From NCBI GenBank assembly GCA_964470915.1, contig CAYYEM010000076.1, positions 1 through 5,437 on the forward strand: DNA of 5,437 bases, written 5' to 3'. Made by a program: the position numbers and the translations under genes. Below the pieces are notes generated by a model, which did no database searches, had not been told where the DNA came from, and saw nothing but the letters and a program-made list of their open reading frames with translations. Source of the stretch: CAYPXN01 sp964470915. Its GTDB lineage: Bacteria; UBA10199; JADFYH01. This document shows positions 4,053 through 5,437 of this stretch, one piece after another. Position 1 is the stretch's first letter. The number at the start of each line of letters is the position of its first letter.

Positions 4053-5437
4053 ATGATGCAACGAGATGAGTGTTTAAAGCAACTCAAAGAAAATAGCTTT
4101 GATATTTTGGTAATCGGGGGAGGTGCGACGGGCGCAGGAGTAGCCTTGGACGCAGCCACCCGAGGTTTGAAGGTGGCCTTGGTAGAACGTGATGATTTTG
4201 CCTCAGGCACTTCGAGCAAATCGACTAAACTCATCCACGGTGGAGTTCGCTATTTAGAACAGGCCGTGAAGGGTTTAGACAAAGACCAGCTACATTTAGT
4301 GAAAGATGCTTTGAAAGAAAGAAGCATTCTGCTCAAGAATGCACCCCATTTAACTCGCACTTTGGCTTTATTAACACCTTTATATAAAATGTTTGAGAAA
4401 CCTTACTATCGAATGGGTCTTAAAATGTATGACTGGTTAGCGGGTAAGGCAAATCTCTTTCCCAGCAAGGGAGTGAGCCCCAAAAAAGCACTTCAACTTT
4501 TTCCAATGCTAAAATCTAAAAATCTCAAAGGGGGAGTGATTTACGCGGATGGTCAATTTGATGATGCCCGGATGAATGTAGCCATCGCCATGACTGCTCT
4601 TGAACAGGGTGCTGCTATTGCGAATCACATTGAGGTGATTGAAATTCTCAAAGGGGATGGAAAAATTTGCGGCGTTCATGTTCGAGATTTAATCAACGGA
4701 GAAGAATTTTCTATTCATGCTCAGGTGGTGGTGAATGCGACGGGACCTTTTGTTGATGGTATTCGTAAACTGGATGATTCAAAAATAGCTCCAATGCTCA
4801 AAGCGAGTTCCGGAATTCACATTGTGCTCGATCAACGTTTTTCTCCGCCAGACACAGGTTTATTGATTCCTAAAACCGAAGACGGGCGTGTTTTGTTTTT
4901 ACTGCCTTGGCTGAATCATACTTTGGTGGGTACCACCGATAATCCTGCAAAAATTGAAACAAATCCTAAAGCAAGTGAAGAAGATATTGAGTATATTTTG
5001 CGTCATATTAAACTTTATTTTGATATTCCGATTGAACGCAGCGATGTGCTTGCAGCGTGGTCTGGCTTACGCCCTCTTGTTTCGAATCCAAAAAAATCAG
5101 ACACTGCTAAACTTTCACGAGATCATGTGCTTGAAGTTTCTCATTCGGGACTGTTGACAATCACAGGGGGTAAGTGGACGACCTATCGAAAAATGGCACT
5201 GGATACAGTGGATTATGCAGTAAAGCAGGCAAAGCTTAAAACTGCAAGCAGCTCTAAAACAGAACATACAAAACTGGTCGGAGGGCGGCGTTATAAAAAG
5301 TCTCTCCGTGAAGAGCTTAGCCAAGAATATGGGTTTTCAGATTTAGTAGCACATCATTTGGCTTTAGCCTACGGCGGCCGAGCAAGAGATGTGGCTGATC
5401 TTTCAAAGAAAGGATATTCCAAATTATTAGCGGAAGG
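4053..5437 (+). CDS. glpD: FAD-dependent glycerol-3-phosphate dehydrogenase, mitochondrial-type, 3' end outside window
   Basis: GlpD oxidises sn-glycerol-3-phosphate to dihydroxyacetone phosphate at the inner membrane and passes electrons to quinone. The 461 codons read start with the FAD-binding fold: GGGATG (22-27) and an acidic strand end at Glu45, then TSSKST (53-58) and HGGVRYL (62-68). Later come DGQFDDARMN, NATGPFVD, WSGLRPL (336-342) and GGKWTTYR (372-379), which line the flavin and substrate site. The C-terminal cap domain begins near residue 420 and is cut off; relatives suggest about 60-100 residues are missing. Residues 69-79 contain an extra segment (EQAVKGLDKDQ) absent from E. 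coli GlpD but present in mitochondrial GPD2, and many other stretches follow the mitochondrial form. I chose the first ATG (4053) because an in-frame TAG lies just upstream; ATG 4056 is the alternative. The gene is divergent from the CoA-transferase gene; no glpF, glpK or glpR is visible. Confidence 0.95.
   Translation, partial: MMQRDECLKQLKENSFDILVIGGGATGAGVALDAATRGLKVALVERDDFASGTSSKSTKLIHGGVRYLEQAVKGLDKDQLHLVKDALKERSILLKNAPHLTRTLALLTPLYKMFEKPYYRMGLKMYDWLAGKANLFPSKGVSPKKALQLFPMLKSKNLKGGVIYADGQFDDARMNVAIAMTALEQGAAIANHIEVIEILKGDGKICGVHVRDLINGEEFSIHAQVVVNATGPFVDGIRKLDDSKIAPMLKASSGIHIVLDQRFSPPDTGLLIPKTEDGRVLFLLPWLNHTLVGTTDNPAKIETNPKASEEDIEYILRHIKLYFDIPIERSDVLAAWSGLRPLVSNPKKSDTAKLSRDHVLEVSHSGLLTITGGKWTTYRKMALDTVDYAVKQAKLKTASSSKTEHTKLVGGRRYKKSLREELSQEYGFSDLVAHHLALAYGGRARDVADLSKKGYSKLLAE

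Noticed and set aside
4043..4234. Minus-strand open frame opposite the start of glpD
   Set aside because: Its Ala/Pro-rich translation is the complement of the Gly-rich FAD-binding region; it is a composition effect.
4954..5324. Two short open frames (plus 4954-5157, minus 5115-5324) overlapping glpD
   Set aside because: Both lie within the coding region of glpD, whose motifs continue intact through this stretch in its own frame.
1..5437. CRISPR arrays, tRNA/rRNA genes, insertion sequences, riboswitches
   Set aside because: I saw no regularly spaced repeats, cloverleaf-like sequences, transposase motifs with terminal inverted repeats, or conserved riboswitch cores on either strand.

Overview
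The window looks like a scaffold from a draft or metagenome assembly of an AT-rich bacterium, probably Gram-negative. The clues are tightly packed genes, Shine-Dalgarno-type ribosome sites, Lys/Asn-rich proteins and a short secreted cysteine-rich protein. The sequence alone does not fix a lineage. The GlpD and DUF309 types would fit a delta-proteobacterial or Bdellovibrio-like organism, but that is weak inference.

Layout. Positions 1-3995 carry eight genes, all on the minus strand. In transcription order they are: an acetyl-CoA hydrolase/CoA-transferase family protein (2952-3995, interrupted by a 100-N assembly gap); a secreted six-cysteine protein of unknown function (2530-2937); a short basic protein (2254-2466); a DUF6036/AbiEii-like nucleotidyltransferase (1854-2315); a DUF309 protein (1374-1853); a pteridine reductase/FolM-like short-chain dehydrogenase (649-1377); dihydroneopterin aldolase FolB (299-652); and the first two thirds of the pyrophosphokinase FolK (1-302, cut by the window edge). 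A 57-bp divergent intergenic region separates this block from a plus-strand gene, a mitochondrial-type FAD-dependent glycerol-3-phosphate dehydrogenase (glpD, 4053 to the window end, 3' end missing).

How the genes work together. FolB, FolK and the FolM-like reductase form a pterin/folate block. FolB makes 6-hydroxymethyldihydropterin, FolK pyrophosphorylates it, and the reductase can reduce a dihydropterin or possibly dihydrofolate. From the short basic gene to folK, every junction overlaps or abuts (62 nt, then TAAATG, then three ATGA overlaps), so the six genes look like one translationally coupled operon. An extended -10 promoter lies right against the first gene of that chain and would give a nearly leaderless mRNA. 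The first two genes resemble a nucleotidyltransferase-type toxin-antitoxin pair, so the folate genes appear to sit downstream of a toxin-antitoxin-like module. The CoA-transferase and the secreted protein form a second coupled pair just upstream. No terminator is visible between the two groups, so read-through is possible.

The points most worth following up are the placement of the toxin-antitoxin-like pair and DUF309 in a folate operon, the PTR1-type catalytic residues of the reductase, and the gap, which probably hides about 400 nt rather than 100.
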